Shown here: positions 1-8,709 of the stretch, piece after piece | Position numbering within the stretch: position 1 is the stretch's first letter | Layout: every line of letters begins with the position of its first letter | DNA from: an uncultured Pelagimonas sp. | Lineage (GTDB): Bacteria; Pseudomonadota; Alphaproteobacteria; Rhodobacterales; Rhodobacteraceae | Assembly: GCF_947498515.1 (NCBI RefSeq) | Contig: NZ_CANMKO010000001.1 | Span: 248,001 to 312,000, forward strand | DNA length: 64,000 nucleotides | Direction: 5' to 3' | Notes under the pieces: model-generated | Database searches by the model: none | Told to the model about the DNA's origin: nothing | What the model saw: only the letters and a program-made list of their open reading frames with translations | Made by a program: the position numbers and the translations under genes

Positions 1-76
1 CTTACCCGGATATTGGACTGGGTTTCGCAAGCTTTTGGGCCTTCAGGGTGAGCCTAACATCTGATCTGGATGCCAC

Positions 77-118
77 AAATTCCGTGCACGGAATTTACAA
101 ATTTCGTCGACGAAATTT
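77..118. repeat. Pair of adjacent 20-bp perfect palindromes
   Basis: Positions 77-96 read AAATTCCGTGCACGGAATTT and 99-118 read AAATTTCGTCGACGAAATTT. Each is its own exact reverse complement, and only two bases (AC) separate them. They share the outer AAATT/AATTT arms and CG-containing centres, which suggests two variants of one element. They lie just beyond the 3' end of the small minus-strand gene that stops at 133. They could act as cruciform-forming extragenic palindromes or as a paired binding site for a dimeric protein. No T-run follows, so they are not an ordinary terminator. Confidence 0.8.
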
Positions 119-132
119 GGTCGCGCGTGCGG

Positions 133-630
133 TTAGTTCGGCGCGACGAGGGGCAAGCTGTGTTCAGTGAATTTGCGAGGGACAGTCTTGCCGTTGAAAC
201 TGTGAGTGCAACAAGGGCATTGCGGCGCGATGCGTTCAATAGTGATTGTCGGGTCGACAATGGCCAACAGACCTCCGCCGTCAACGAATAGTCCGTTGTA
301 GTAACTGCTTTCACCTGTTCGAACCACGTCACGCCGATCTTCGGGATGCTCAGCCACCAGCCAAAAAATCGGCTCAGGTTTGTCCAATCTTGACACCGCT
401 TCGGCGTAGACCGAGTCCCATGGCGTGCCTACTCGGGAGAGCAGAAACCGGAAGAGGGGCGTGTAATCTAGCCCGTGACGTTGCCCCGAATGCATCGAGC
501 GTTGCGCGCCGGATTTGGTGCCACGCTCATCGGCGGCACGTAGACCGGACCCATGGTGCACCCCGTGGGTCCGGGTGTTGACTTTGCGATAGAGCGGGGA
601 TTTCTCCCCGCGCTGTCGGCTTTTAGACAA
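133..630 (-). CDS. Conserved hypothetical protein of 165 aa
   Basis: The reading frame begins with TTG at 630, overlapping the last codons of the aldolase gene, and the two are probably translationally coupled. The N-terminus is basic ([15 protein letters not shown]). A middle part contains [18 protein letters not shown] and a hydrophobic-aromatic stretch (PEPIFWLVA). The C-terminal part has [17 protein letters not shown] and then a cysteine pair, [11 protein letters not shown], that could bind metal. I recognise the overall pattern as a small bacterial family of unknown function, but I know no role for it. The start is uncertain because no ATG lies near the conserved N-terminus. It lacks a signal peptide or membrane segment, so it is probably cytoplasmic. 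Confidence 0.6.
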   Translation of the reverse strand: MSKSRQRGEKSPLYRKVNTRTHGVHHGSGLRAADERGTKSGAQRSMHSGQRHGLDYTPLFRFLLSRVGTPWDSVYAEAVSRLDKPEPIFWLVAEHPEDRRDVVRTGESSYYNGLFVDGGGLLAIVDPTITIERIAPQCPCCTHSFNGKTVPRKFTEHSLPLVAPN

Positions 631-1276
631 TTTTGATACCGGCTTTTTCGATGTCGGCCAAGAACCCGGCCAGACCTTTGTCGGTCAGAACATGGTTTGC
701 CATGGCTTTGATGACGGCGGGTGGTGCGGTGGCCACGTCAGCACCGATTTTGGCGCATTCGCTCATGTGGTTGGCGGTGCGGATCGATGCGGCAAGGATC
801 TGGGTGTCAAAGCCGTAGTTGTCATAGATGGTGCGGATGTCTTCGATCAGTTCAAGACCATCGATGTTGATGTCATCCAAACGACCGATGAACGGCGAGA
901 TGAATGTCGCGCCGGCTTTGGCCGCCAAAAGCGCTTGGTTGGCCGAGAAGCACAGGGTCACGTTGACCATTTTGCCCTCATTCGACAGCACTTTACAGGC
1001 TTTCAACCCGTCCCAGGTCAGCGGCACTTTGACGGCGATGTTTTCCGCAATCTGAGCGAGCTTGCGGCCCTCGGCGATCATGGCATCGGCGTCAAGCGCG
1101 ACAACCTCGGCGGACACCGGGCCGTCGACCATGTCACAAATCTCTTTGGTCACTTCAAGAATGTCGCGGCCAGATTTGGCAATCAGCGACGGGTTGGTGG
1201 TCACACCGTCCACCATACCAAGAGCGTTGAGCTCGGCGATGGCGTCGACTTCGGCGGTATCTACAAAGAATTTCAT
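623..1276 (-). CDS. fsa: Fructose-6-phosphate aldolase / transaldolase-like protein
   Basis: The protein has 217 residues, the normal length of the short FSA/TalC/MipB class of class I aldolases, which form a TIM barrel. It begins [16 protein letters not shown], typical of this class, with [13 protein letters not shown] following. The lysine in [15 protein letters not shown] is the expected Schiff-base residue. The enzyme either cleaves fructose 6-phosphate into dihydroxyacetone and glyceraldehyde 3-phosphate or transfers dihydroxyacetone units in the pentose phosphate pathway; sequence alone does not separate these. It is divergent from priA across about 120 bases, and its 3' end overlaps the small gene stopping at 133. 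Confidence 0.88.
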   Translation of the reverse strand: MKFFVDTAEVDAIAELNALGMVDGVTTNPSLIAKSGRDILEVTKEICDMVDGPVSAEVVALDADAMIAEGRKLAQIAENIAVKVPLTWDGLKACKVLSNEGKMVNVTLCFSANQALLAAKAGATFISPFIGRLDDINIDGLELIEDIRTIYDNYGFDTQILAASIRTANHMSECAKIGADVATAPPAVIKAMANHVLTDKGLAGFLADIEKAGIKIV

Positions 1277-1394
1277 TGCGGGGGGCCCTCCAGGCGAAGC
1301 TTGGCAATTGATCGCCGGTGTCTTACCTCAGGAAGGGCGGCACAGGAAGCCTCATTGTCGGGTCAATGGTGGCGCTAACGGAATTTGGAGTGTG

Positions 1395-3584
1395 ATGCAG
1401 GGTTTTTACGAGGAAAACGCGCTGGTCTCGGTACAGACCACGCAACCGCTTGATCGGTTGTTGGATTACCGTGCACCCGAGGGGGGCTGCCATCAGGGGG
1501 CCTTTGTCGAAGTGCCCCTTGGTCCGCGCAAGGTGATTGGCGTGGTGTGGGGGCCGGGGCAGGGCAATTTCGACTATTCCAAAATCCGGCAGGTCATTCG
1601 TGTGCTCGATGTTGCACCGATGCGTGAAGAAATGCGCGCGTTTTTGGAGCGTTGCGGCGCGTATACGTTGACCCCGATGAATGCGATGCTACGGCTGGCG
1701 ACCCGCGCGCCGGGGCTTGGCGATCCGCCCTCGATGCAAAAAGTGTACCGTCTGGGCGAGGGGGAGCCACCGCGCATGACCGATGCGCGTCGTCGTGTGC
1801 TTGATGCTTGCGGCGAGATGGGCGGCTTGTCTTTGACCATCAAAGAGCTGGCTGAGGCCGCCGGGGTGACCACATCCGTGGTCAAAGGATTGGTGAAATC
1901 CGGTGCTGTCCGCGAAGAGCAAACACCGCGCGACACGGGATTCCCGATCTTGGACCCGGAACACGGCGGCAAAGAGCTTACCGCTGATCAGCAAACCGCG
2001 GCCGAAGCCTTGCAACAGGGGCAGGCATCGCACGCCTACAACACGGTGTTGTTGAAGGGGGTGACCGGCTCGGGCAAGACCGAGGTCTATCTTGAGGCGG
2101 TGGCAGAGGCGTTGCGGCAGGGGCGTCAGGCGCTTGTCTTGTTGCCGGAAATCGCCTTGACGGCGGAGTTCCTAACCCGGATCGAAGCGCGCTTTGGCGC
2201 GAAACCCGCCGAATGGCATTCCGGTGTGACCATGACCGAACGTCGCCGGGTGTGGCGGATGGTGGCGCAGGGACATGCGCAGGTTGTTGTTGGGGCGCGA
2301 TCGGCGCTGTTCTTGCCGTTCCAACGGCTTGGCCTTGTCGTCGTCGATGAGGAGCACGACACGTCCTACAAACAGGACGACGGGGTGTTGTACAATGCCC
2401 GCGACATGGCGGTGTTGCGCGCCTCAATCCTTGGGGCGCAGGTTGTTTTGGCCTCAGCCACGCCGAGCCTTGAAAGCTGGAACAATGCCGAGGCGGGGAA
2501 ATACAAACGGGTGATTTTGAGCTCGCGTTATGGGCCAGCTGTTTTGCCTGAGATGCGCACTATTGATATGCGACGCGAAGACTTGCCGTCGAACCGCTGG
2601 ATATCTCCGAGTTTACAGCGGGCAGTTGCCACGCGGATTGAGCGTAAGGAGCAATCCCTGTTGTTCCTCAACCGCCGTGGATATGCGCCGGTGACGCTAT
2701 GTCGGGCCTGTGGCCAGCAGATTGGCTGTGACGATTGTGATGCGCGGATGGTTGAGCACCGGTTTTTGAAACGTCTGGTGTGTCACCAATGTGGTGAAAC
2801 CAAACCGATGCCCGACAAATGCCCGTCTTGCGAGGCCGAAGACCGGCTGGCCCCTGTTGGCCCCGGAGTCGAGCGATTGGCAGAAGAGGCCCAAGAGCTT
2901 TTCCCCGAGGCCCGGATCGCGGTTTTGTCGTCGGACCTTTATGGCACTGCGCGTGAGCTAAAAGGCCAGATCGAGGCGATTGCGGCCGGGGCGGCGGATA
3001 TTATCATCGGCACACAGCTTGTGGCCAAGGGGCATAACTTTCCCTTGCTGACGTTGGTCGGGGTGATTGATTCTGATTTGGGCTTGCAAGGGTCAGATTT
3101 GCGCGCAGCAGAGCGGACCTTTCAATTGATGCGGCAGGTGGCAGGGCGTGCGGGTCGGGCGGAAAAGCCCGGCACGGCGCTTTTGCAGACCTTTCAACCC
3201 GAACATCCGGTGATCCGCGCGATTTTGGCCGGGGATGAAGAGGCGTTTTGGAAAGCGGAACTTGATGAACGCCGGGCAGCGACCATGCCACCATTTGGCC
3301 GATTGGCGGGGATCATTTTGTCGGGAGAAGACCCGGCTAAGGTGTTTGACCTCGGCAATCATCTGGCCCGCAACGATGCGCCCTTGCGACGGGTTGGGGC
3401 AACGATATATGGGCCGGCCCCCGCGCCAATTGCCCGCGTTCGGGGGCGGCACCGGGTTCGGATGTTGGTCAAGGCCCCAAAGGATGTGATGTTGCAACGT
3501 GCGCTGGCGGAATGGGCGGGGCAGGTGCAGCTCAAGGGCGACTTGCGGCTATCAATCGATATTGACCCGCAAAGCTTCTTTTGA
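1395..3584 (+). CDS. priA: Primosomal protein N' (replication restart helicase PriA)
   Basis: The 729-residue product starts at ATG 1395 (MQGFYEENALV); the open frame extends upstream only by overlapping the divergent aldolase. An N-terminal DNA-binding domain is followed by Walker A GVTGSGKTE near residue 225, Walker B DEEHD near 316, and a zinc-binding insertion between about 435 and 482 with CRACGQQIGCDDC and CHQCGE...CPSC. The C-terminal helicase lobe has GTQLVAKGHNFP and the VAGRAGRAEKPG motif. PriA is a 3'-5' DNA helicase that recognises stalled forks and reloads the replisome. All helicase and zinc motifs are intact. Confidence 0.95.
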   Translation: MQGFYEENALVSVQTTQPLDRLLDYRAPEGGCHQGAFVEVPLGPRKVIGVVWGPGQGNFDYSKIRQVIRVLDVAPMREEMRAFLERCGAYTLTPMNAMLRLATRAPGLGDPPSMQKVYRLGEGEPPRMTDARRRVLDACGEMGGLSLTIKELAEAAGVTTSVVKGLVKSGAVREEQTPRDTGFPILDPEHGGKELTADQQTAAEALQQGQASHAYNTVLLKGVTGSGKTEVYLEAVAEALRQGRQALVLLPEIALTAEFLTRIEARFGAKPAEWHSGVTMTERRRVWRMVAQGHAQVVVGARSALFLPFQRLGLVVVDEEHDTSYKQDDGVLYNARDMAVLRASILGAQVVLASATPSLESWNNAEAGKYKRVILSSRYGPAVLPEMRTIDMRREDLPSNRWISPSLQRAVATRIERKEQSLLFLNRRGYAPVTLCRACGQQIGCDDCDARMVEHRFLKRLVCHQCGETKPMPDKCPSCEAEDRLAPVGPGVERLAEEAQELFPEARIAVLSSDLYGTARELKGQIEAIAAGAADIIIGTQLVAKGHNFPLLTLVGVIDSDLGLQGSDLRAAERTFQLMRQVAGRAGRAEKPGTALLQTFQPEHPVIRAILAGDEEAFWKAELDERRAATMPPFGRLAGIILSGEDPAKVFDLGNHLARNDAPLRRVGATIYGPAPAPIARVRGRHRVRMLVKAPKDVMLQRALAEWAGQVQLKGDLRLSIDIDPQSFF

Positions 3585-3604
3585 CGCGGCGTTTCGCGGC
3601 CGGT

Positions 3605-3669
3605 GCGGGCGATGCCCGCCCACGATATACAGCGTTCAGGCCACGCAGGCCTTGGGGGCGAACCCCCAA
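3605..3669 (+). repeat. Extragenic hairpins between priA and the S49 peptidase gene
   Basis: Two compact hairpins lie in the 187-base gap. GCGGGC-GAT-GCCCGC occupies 3605-3619 with a triloop. TTGGGGG-CGAA-CCCCCAA occupies 3652-3669 with a seven-pair stem and a tetraloop. Neither is followed by a clear T-run. They resemble the other C-rich hairpin elements in gaps of this window and may stabilise or end the priA mRNA. Confidence 0.55.
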
Positions 3670-3771
3670 ACCCCGTTTCCCTTGCGGCAATCGGGGCGTC
3701 GAGGTCACAAAGGGCGTACAAACGGATAGGGTATCTTGTTTGTGGCACCCGGCGGCTCTACATCAGCGGAC

Positions 3772-4566
3772 ATGAGACGCTGGATCCCATTTTTGAAAAA
3801 TCACCCTGAGGTGGCCGTTGTGCGCCTGCAGGGGGCAATTGGCGCATCAGGTCGTGGCAGCCTGAGCGACCGTTCCGTGGCAAGCCTTTTGGAGAAAGCG
3901 TTCAAACGCAAACCCGATGCGGTGGCGTTGGAAATAAATTCCCCCGGTGGGTCACCGGTGCAAAGCGCCTTGATCGGCGCGCGTATTCGCAGGTTGGCCG
4001 AGGAAAACGACGTGCCTGTGTTCGCCTTTGTCGAAGATGTGGCGGCGTCGGGGGGCTATTGGCTGGCCTCTGCAGCAGATGAAATTATCGCCGATAGTTG
4101 TTCGATCCTTGGGTCAATTGGGGTGATTTCATCGGGCTTTGGCGCGCATGTTTTTCTGCAACGTCAAGGGTTTGAGCGGCGTGTTCACACGGCGGGTAAA
4201 TCCAAAAGCATGATGGACCCGTTCAAGCCCGAGACCGAAGAAGATGTCGCGCGTTTGAACAAGTTGCTTGGTGAGTTGCATGAACAATTCATCGCTCAGG
4301 TGCGCGAGCGCCGGGGCGACAAGCTTGCCGATAATCCGGATTTGTTCACCGGCGAGGTCTGGATCGGCCAATCGGCTGTGGAACAAGGCTTGGCCGACGG
4401 AGTCGGGCATTTGGTGCCGACGATGAAAGACCGCTTTGGTGACAAGGTGCAATTGCGCCGGTTGGAACAGAAAAAACCGCTATTGCCGCGCATTGGCATT
4501 CAGGCGATGCAAGGCGCGATCACAGAAGTTGAGGAACGCGCCTTGTTTGCGCGGTTTGGTCTTTAA
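3772..4566 (+). CDS. S49 family signal-peptide-peptidase-like serine protease
   Basis: A 264-residue SppA/SohB-type protease. I prefer ATG 3772 (MRRWIPFLKNHPEVAVVRL) because this is where similarity to short S49 peptidases normally begins. The motif NSPGGSP at about residue 56 and the nucleophile serine in AASGGYW near residue 92 are present. A lysine in AGKSKSMMDPF near 143-145 lies about 50 residues later, the spacing of the Ser-Lys dyad in bacterial SppA. There is no evident membrane anchor, so localisation is unclear; S49 enzymes usually degrade cleaved signal peptides or membrane protein fragments. It is followed after one base by the GTG of the small zinc-ribbon gene, implying an operon. 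Confidence 0.88.
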   Translation: MRRWIPFLKNHPEVAVVRLQGAIGASGRGSLSDRSVASLLEKAFKRKPDAVALEINSPGGSPVQSALIGARIRRLAEENDVPVFAFVEDVAASGGYWLASAADEIIADSCSILGSIGVISSGFGAHVFLQRQGFERRVHTAGKSKSMMDPFKPETEEDVARLNKLLGELHEQFIAQVRERRGDKLADNPDLFTGEVWIGQSAVEQGLADGVGHLVPTMKDRFGDKVQLRRLEQKKPLLPRIGIQAMQGAITEVEERALFARFGL

Positions 4567-4567
4567 C

Positions 4568-4735
4568 GTGCTGGTCAAGATTGTCTCAATCTTTTTGGTG
4601 TTTATTGCCATTCTCGCCATGTTCGGACGTCTGCGATTTCCCGGGCAGGACCGGTTGAAATCGGCGAAATGCCCCCGCTGCGGGCGCTTTAAGATTGGTC
4701 GTGGTCCGTGTGACTGCGGCAAGGGAAAGGGCTGA
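4568..4735 (+). CDS. Small membrane-anchored zinc-ribbon-like protein, 55 aa
   Basis: This gene starts with GTG at 4568, one base after the stop of the S49 peptidase, and ends one base before the ATG of the antiporter. An N-terminal hydrophobic helix (VSIFLVFIAILAMFG) is followed by a short cytoplasmic or periplasmic tail with CPRCG and CDCGKGKG, four cysteines in two CxxC/CxC knuckles that could bind one zinc. I recognise similar short proteins in Rhodobacteraceae but know no function. The tight spacing on both sides suggests translational coupling with the protease and antiporter. Confidence 0.7.
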   Translation: MLVKIVSIFLVFIAILAMFGRLRFPGQDRLKSAKCPRCGRFKIGRGPCDCGKGKG

Positions 4736-4736
4736 C

Positions 4737-5684
4737 ATGGTCTTTGTCTATGCGGTTTTAGGGTTGCTGATCCTGCTGTTGGCTGGGGACGCGCTTGTCA
4801 AAGGTGCGGTCAACCTAAGTTTGCGGGTCGGTATTCCGGCGCTCATCGTCAGCCTGACGATTGTGGCTTTTGGCACCTCTGCGCCCGAACTGTTGATTTC
4901 GGTTCAGGCGGCATTAGAGGGCGTGCCCGGTATTGCGCTGGGCAATGTGATTGGCTCCAATACCGCAAATGTCCTTTTGGTTCTGGGGGTGCCCGCCCTC
5001 ATTACGGTGATGCACACCAGCCAATGTGACACCCGCAAGAGCTATCTTTTGATGATGGCCTCGACGGTTTTGTTCATAGCGCTGGCGTTTCGCGGCGTCT
5101 TTGACTGGATCGCCGGCTTGGTCTTGTTGACCGTTTTGACACTGATCCTTGGTGACGCGATCCGCGACGCGCTAAAACATCGCCGCGAAGGCAAATGCGA
5201 CGAAGAGCTTGAAGAACCCGAAGGCGCGGACCCTGAAATGCGCTGGTGGAAGATTTGTTTGTTCTTGGCGCTGGGCTTGATTGGTTTGCCACTTGGTGCC
5301 GATCTTTTGGTGGATAGCGCGACAGAGATCGCCGAAATGTTCGGGGTGCCCGATACGGTGATTGGCTTGACCCTTGTGGCGCTTGGTACGTCCTTGCCAG
5401 AGCTGGCGACGACTGTCATGGCGGCCATCCGGAAACAGGCGGACGTGGCCATCGGCAACGTGATTGGCTCGAACATGTTCAACCTTTTGGCGATTATTGG
5501 CGTGGCCTCGTTCATCGCACCTATGCCGGTCGATCCGAACCTGTTGCGCTTTGACATCTGGGTCATGCTTGCGTCGTCTGTATTGTTGATCCCGTTTGTG
5601 ATCTTCAAACTGGATTTGAACCGCATCTGGGGCGCTATTCTCACGTCGCTCTATGTGGGCTATATTCTGCTTGTCCTGACCTAA
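4737..5684 (+). CDS. Calcium/sodium antiporter (CaCA family, YrbG-like)
   Basis: A 315-residue polytopic inner-membrane protein made of two inverted halves, each with the CaCA alpha-repeat. The first half has FGTSAPELLISV and GNVIGSNTANVLLVLG. The second has LGTSLPELATTV and GNVIGSNMFNLLAIIG. A charged loop (CDEELEEPEGADPEMRW) separates the halves. Family members exchange Ca2+ or K+ for Na+ or H+. The start at ATG 4737 (MVFVYAVLGLL) directly follows the preceding stop and places the first helix at the N-terminus. Confidence 0.92.
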   Translation: MVFVYAVLGLLILLLAGDALVKGAVNLSLRVGIPALIVSLTIVAFGTSAPELLISVQAALEGVPGIALGNVIGSNTANVLLVLGVPALITVMHTSQCDTRKSYLLMMASTVLFIALAFRGVFDWIAGLVLLTVLTLILGDAIRDALKHRREGKCDEELEEPEGADPEMRWWKICLFLALGLIGLPLGADLLVDSATEIAEMFGVPDTVIGLTLVALGTSLPELATTVMAAIRKQADVAIGNVIGSNMFNLLAIIGVASFIAPMPVDPNLLRFDIWVMLASSVLLIPFVIFKLDLNRIWGAILTSLYVGYILLVLT

Positions 5685-5694
5685 GGAGACGCAA

Positions 5695-6471
5695 ATGCAG
5701 GCATTGGTAACCGGTGCTGGGCGGCGATTGGGCCGGGCGATGGCGCTGTATCTGGCGGGCCGTGGCTTTGATGTTGCGGTGCACTATGCGGGGTCTGAGG
5801 TCGCCGCTCTGGACACAGTTGCCGAGATCCAAGCTTTTGGGCGGCGGGCCGTGGCACTGCAGGCCGATCTGTTGGTCGAAGCCGAGATGCAGACCCTGGT
5901 TTCGCGCGCTTGTGAGGCGTTGGGCGGGCCGTTGACCGTGTTGGTTAACAATGCGTCGGTTTTTGAATACGACAATATACATACCGCAGATCGGGCTAGC
6001 TGGGACCGCCATTTAGAGAGCAACCTGCGCGCGCCGTTTGTGTTGATCCAGACGTTTGAGCAGCAAGTGCCCGAGCCTTTTCTGGATGACATGGGGGAAC
6101 CGGTCGCGGGCGGTTTGGTGGTCAATATGCTTGACCAGCGGGTGCGCAAGCTCACTCCGGAGTTCATGAGCTACACCCTTGCCAAGATGGGGCTTTGGGC
6201 GCTAACCCAGACCTCAGCCCAAGCGCTGGCCCCGCGGGTGCGGGTGAATGCCATCGGACCGGGGCCGACGTTGCAAGGGGCCCGACAAAGCGCGGAGCAC
6301 TTTGACAATCAGCGCGCCAATACGGTTTTGAAACGTGGGTCGAACCCCTCTGATATTACCGCCGCCTTGGGGTATTTTCTGGACGCGCCGGGTGTCACCG
6401 GGCAGTTGCTTTGTACCGACGGTGGTCAGCACCTTGGGTGGCAAACACCGGACATTCAGGGCGTCGAATGA
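5695..6471 (+). CDS. SDR family oxidoreductase, possibly pteridine-reductase-like
   Basis: A 258-residue short-chain dehydrogenase/reductase with the nucleotide-binding TGAGRRLGRAMA at the N-terminus, NNAS near residue 90, and the YTLAKMG active-site Tyr-xxx-Lys. The basic GAGRRLG in place of the usual GxxxGxG resembles NADPH-dependent pteridine reductases such as FolM, and roseobacter relatives are often so annotated. I cannot confirm the substrate. A ribosome-binding AAGGAG lies just upstream of ATG 5695. The gene follows the antiporter by 10 bases and probably ends the operon, since the next gap is long and AT-rich. Confidence 0.82.
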   Translation: MQALVTGAGRRLGRAMALYLAGRGFDVAVHYAGSEVAALDTVAEIQAFGRRAVALQADLLVEAEMQTLVSRACEALGGPLTVLVNNASVFEYDNIHTADRASWDRHLESNLRAPFVLIQTFEQQVPEPFLDDMGEPVAGGLVVNMLDQRVRKLTPEFMSYTLAKMGLWALTQTSAQALAPRVRVNAIGPGPTLQGARQSAEHFDNQRANTVLKRGSNPSDITAALGYFLDAPGVTGQLLCTDGGQHLGWQTPDIQGVE

Positions 6472-6740
6472 CATAGCCGAGTTGCAAGTTTTGCACTGGT
6501 CACACGCGTGTTACGAAAGCGTTACAAATTTCTTAATGTAGTCAATGACTTGACCAGATAAAAGAAATTACTTATTTAAAAACAAAGCGTTAACAATTTG
6601 CCTAAAAAATAGGCAGGTGTCAAAAAACCCCCAAAAACAACGGAAATTTGCGTATACACAGAATTCACCTACAGACTTATCCACAGAAACGGTGGATGTA
6701 TTAACGCTTGAATCAAAGCGCTTTGCATTGCAGCCAAAGA
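6472..6740. promoter_or_regulatory. AT-rich gap before uvrC with a DnaA box
   Basis: This 269-base stretch is strikingly AT-rich compared with its surroundings. It contains a perfect DnaA box TTATCCACA at 6677-6685 and a one-mismatch copy GTATACACA at 6652-6660, 25 bases apart. A short inverted repeat TGCCTA-AAAAA-TAGGCA lies at 6599-6615. A possible promoter for uvrC is TTGACC at 6550-6555 with TATTTA at 6573-6578. No gene is visible. It may be a DnaA-responsive promoter or DnaA-titration site. An origin is possible but not supported by the flanking genes. Confidence 0.5.
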
Positions 6741-8639
6741 ATGGAATCATCCAGCATTGATACGGGGCGCAAGGCTCTGCGAGAAAACGGGAAAAACATG
6801 CAAAACGGGTACGAGATTATTCAGTCCTATTTGAAGACCTTGGACAGCTCGCCCGGGGTGTACCGGATGCTCGATGATCAGTCTCGTGTGCTCTATGTTG
6901 GCAAGGCGCGCAACCTACGGGCGCGGGTGTCGAACTACTCGAGACCAACCGGCCATTCCCGCCGGATCGAGCGGATGATCTCGGAAACCAAGACGATGAT
7001 GTTCTTGACCACTCGGACCGAGACCGAGGCGCTTTTGCTTGAACAAAACCTGATCAAGCAGCTGAAACCCAAGTTCAACGTGTTGCTGCGTGACGACAAA
7101 AGCTTTCCCAATATCGTGGTGACGGATCACGAATACCCGATGATCAAGAAACACCGCGGGGCCAAGAAAGAGAGCGGGCAGTATTTTGGCCCCTTTGCCA
7201 GCGCCGGGGCGGTGAACAGGGTGTTGAACCAGTTGCAGCGCGGCTTTCAGCTTCGCAATTGTACGGATGCGATGTTTTCGACCCGCACGCGGCCTTGTCT
7301 GCAATATCAAATCAAACGCTGTACCGCGCCCTGCGTCGGCAAGATCACACCGGAAGAATACAATGCCAGCGTCAAGGATGCGGCGCGGTTCTTGCAGGGC
7401 AAGTCAACGGAAATTCAGGAGACCCTTGCGGCGCAGATGCAAGAAGCCTCAGACGAGATGGAGTTTGAGCGCGCGGCGGCGCTTCGTGATCGGATTAAGG
7501 CGCTGACGCAGGTGCAGACGGCGCAGGGGATCAACCCGCGCACCGTGCCCGAGGCAGATGTCATTGCGCTTCATCTGGAAAAGGGACAGGCCTGTGTGCA
7601 GGTGTTTTTCATCCGGGCCAACCAGAACTGGGGCAACAAGGATTTCTATCCGCGTGTCGGCGAAGACGTGGAACCCGCCGAAATCCTCGAAGCCTTTATG
7701 GGCCAGTTTTACGATCAAAAAGACCCAGCGCGGCTTATCCTATTGAACCATGGCATCGACAATGAGGATCTGATGCAAGAGGCGCTAAGTGGCAAGCTAG
7801 GCCGTAAGGTTGAGATCGCGGTGCCGCAGCGGGGGGAAAAGGCCGAGTTGGTGGATGGGGCGGCGCGCAATGCCCGCGAAAGCCTTGCGCGCAAGATGTC
7901 GGAAACCGCAACACAGGCCAAGCTTTTGCGCGGAGTGGCCGAAGCCTTTGGGTTGGACGGCCCGCCGCAGCGCATCGAGGTTTACGACAACAGCCACATC
8001 CAAGGGACCAATGCGGTTGGCGGCATGATTGTCGCCGGACCGGACGGGTTCATGAAAAACCAATACCGCAAGTTCAACATCAAGGGCGAAGACTTGGTGC
8101 CGGGTGATGACTTTGGCATGATGAAAGAGGTGCTGACCCGCCGATTTACACGCCTATTGAAAGAAGACCCGGACCGCAGCAAGGGCCTTTGGCCGGACCT
8201 GTTGTTGATTGACGGCGGGGCCGGTCAGGTGTCGGCGGTCGCTGAAATTCAGCGTGAATACAATGTCGAAGATGTGCCGATGGTTGGGGTCGCCAAGGGC
8301 GTTGATCGTGACCATGGTAAGGAAGAGTTCCACCGGGTGGGAACGCGGCCCTTTGCGCTTCGACACAATGATCCGATCCTGTACTTTGTACAACGCATGC
8401 GCGATGAGGCGCACCGCTTTGCCATTGGGACCCATAGGGCCAAACGCGCCAAGGCGCAGCTTGCCAATCCGTTGGATGAAGTCCCCGGTGTCGGAGCGGC
8501 GCGCAAACGGGCTTTGTTGGCGCATTTTGGATCGGCCAAGGCGGTGACGCGGGCCAATCTGACGGATTTGAAGGCTGTGGATGGGGTTAGCGAGGCGCTG
8601 GCCGAAAAGATTTACGACTTCTTTCACGAGAAAGGGTAG
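6741..8639 (+). CDS. uvrC: Excinuclease ABC subunit C
   Basis: UvrC makes the 3' and 5' incisions around DNA lesions marked by UvrA/UvrB in nucleotide excision repair. With ATG 6741 the product is 632 residues. ATG 6798 (613 aa) and TTG 6708 are alternatives, and none has a strong ribosome-binding site. The GIY-YIG nuclease domain is marked by SPGVYRMLD...[14 protein letters not shown] and [22 protein letters not shown] UvrB-binding UVR motif follows ([17 protein letters not shown]). The second nuclease domain has [17 protein letters not shown] and [12 protein letters not shown]. Helix-hairpin-helix motifs end the protein ([18 protein letters not shown]). All expected domains are intact. Confidence 0.95.
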   Translation: MESSSIDTGRKALRENGKNMQNGYEIIQSYLKTLDSSPGVYRMLDDQSRVLYVGKARNLRARVSNYSRPTGHSRRIERMISETKTMMFLTTRTETEALLLEQNLIKQLKPKFNVLLRDDKSFPNIVVTDHEYPMIKKHRGAKKESGQYFGPFASAGAVNRVLNQLQRGFQLRNCTDAMFSTRTRPCLQYQIKRCTAPCVGKITPEEYNASVKDAARFLQGKSTEIQETLAAQMQEASDEMEFERAAALRDRIKALTQVQTAQGINPRTVPEADVIALHLEKGQACVQVFFIRANQNWGNKDFYPRVGEDVEPAEILEAFMGQFYDQKDPARLILLNHGIDNEDLMQEALSGKLGRKVEIAVPQRGEKAELVDGAARNARESLARKMSETATQAKLLRGVAEAFGLDGPPQRIEVYDNSHIQGTNAVGGMIVAGPDGFMKNQYRKFNIKGEDLVPGDDFGMMKEVLTRRFTRLLKEDPDRSKGLWPDLLLIDGGAGQVSAVAEIQREYNVEDVPMVGVAKGVDRDHGKEEFHRVGTRPFALRHNDPILYFVQRMRDEAHRFAIGTHRAKRAKAQLANPLDEVPGVGAARKRALLAHFGSAKAVTRANLTDLKAVDGVSEALAEKIYDFFHEKG

Positions 8640-8692
8640 GGGGCGCTGCCCCCGTCTGCGGTGCAGACTCCCCCGGGATATTTGGGGAAGGA
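8639..8692 (+). repeat. Extragenic double-hairpin element after uvrC
   Basis: Immediately after the uvrC stop are GGGGGC-GCT-GCCCCC and GTCTGC-GGT-GCAGAC, two six-pair stems with triloops, then CCCCCGGGATATTTGGGG. I recognise this arrangement as a common extragenic sequence in roseobacter genomes. It has no T-run. It lies between convergent uvrC and the thioesterase gene and may protect 3' ends or act in termination. Confidence 0.65.
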
Positions 8693-8709
8693 AGAAGCGT
8701 GCCGGGGTC

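Noticed and set aside
6472-6740. Chromosome origin (oriC)
   Set aside because: Only one perfect and one near-perfect DnaA box are visible, and the flanking genes are not the usual origin neighbours. It is retained as a finding but not annotated as an origin.
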